Shown here piece by piece: positions 22,399-22,500 of a stretch of DNA of 22,500 nt. How positions within the stretch are numbered: the stretch's first letter is position 1; every line of letters begins with the position of its first letter. The translations under genes and the position numbers were made by a program. Source of the stretch: Prorocentrum cordatum (Eukaryota; Sar; Dinophyceae; Prorocentrales; Prorocentraceae); NCBI GenBank assembly GCA_963575745.1, contig CAUYUJ010005646.1, positions 15,001 through 37,500 on the forward strand, in the 5' to 3' direction. The notes under the pieces are model-generated. The model was not told the DNA's origin and made no database searches. It worked only from the letters and a program-made list of their open reading frames with translations.

Positions 22399-22500
22399 GG
22401 CATGTTGCTTGGCACGTTCCGCGGAGCGTCCCGTGGTGAGTCCCCCTGGCACGTCGCGCGGTGCACGTCCACTGGCACGTTCCGTAGCGCGTCCCCTTGG
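22399..22500 (+). repeat. Short GGCACGTTCCG repeat, truncated by window end
   Basis: GGCATGTTGC at 22399, GGCACGTTCCGCGG at 22411, GGCACGTCGCGCGG at 22448 and GGCACGTTCCGTAG at 22474, each followed by GCGTCCC- or GCACGTCC-like sequence. It probably continues beyond the window. Confidence 0.7.

Overview
This window looks like repeat-dominated nuclear DNA from a eukaryote. I cannot support a single complete protein-coding gene, tRNA, rRNA or CRISPR array in it. The abundance of trinucleotide microsatellites, the mix of very GC-rich and AT-rich blocks, the many short-period arrays and the near absence of genes are compatible with a large protist genome. A dinoflagellate is my best guess, as an inference from general character; no spliced-leader copy or diagnostic gene confirms it. 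Long open frames exist on both strands, but almost all are by-products of tandem repeats whose units lack stop codons (16-, 21-, 24-, 32- and 152-bp units and GGA, TTG, GAT, TCC tracts).

Layout. 1-1030: GC-rich unique sequence with a dispersed repeat copy and a G-rich, quadruplex-prone tract. 1030-2945: GGA, TTG/CTG, TAG, GTC and GAT/GAC microsatellites plus a 21-bp array. 2946-3704: a 32-bp array organised as alternating dimers. 3942-5960: two head-to-tail copies of an interspersed element bounded by (TTG)n. 6046-8912: degenerate GGATTCC-type arrays interrupted by a possible reverse-transcriptase remnant, a pyrimidine-rich block and a duplicated 60-bp segment. 9128-10320: an element end fragment, a 41-bp array and a 158-bp higher-order array. 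10321-12000: pyrimidine-rich and simple-repeat DNA. 12076-14385: a third, inverted copy of the (TTG)n-bounded element, an 84-bp array, and a diverged element end. 14640-15380: the most gene-like stretch, opened by a perfect heat-shock-element-like palindrome. 15616-17137: a composite of dispersed repeat, GAGGATGTCTCGAG array, 945 bp of 16-bp repeats and a 24-bp array. 17138-19930: GC-rich DNA with duplications, inverted repeats and GGA/TCC tracts. 19934-20985: seven units of a 152-bp repeat. 20986-21365: a second 16-bp array. 21824-22345: a second copy of the composite seen at 15616. 22399-22500: a short repeat running off the end.

Two observations tie the window together. First, a short core close to GCTCGAGACTTCC or GCTCGAGACATCC (either strand) recurs in six arrays that otherwise differ in length and sequence (9258-9500, 13392-14095, 15752-16022, 16985-17137, 19934-20985, 21944-22345), with spacings often near 41 bp or a multiple. 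Second, a non-coding element family has (TTG)n at both ends of all three long copies and carries a conserved 7-bp hairpin near one end; this suggests a microsatellite-associated, non-autonomous mobile element. Both are read by eye and need alignment and genome-wide searches.
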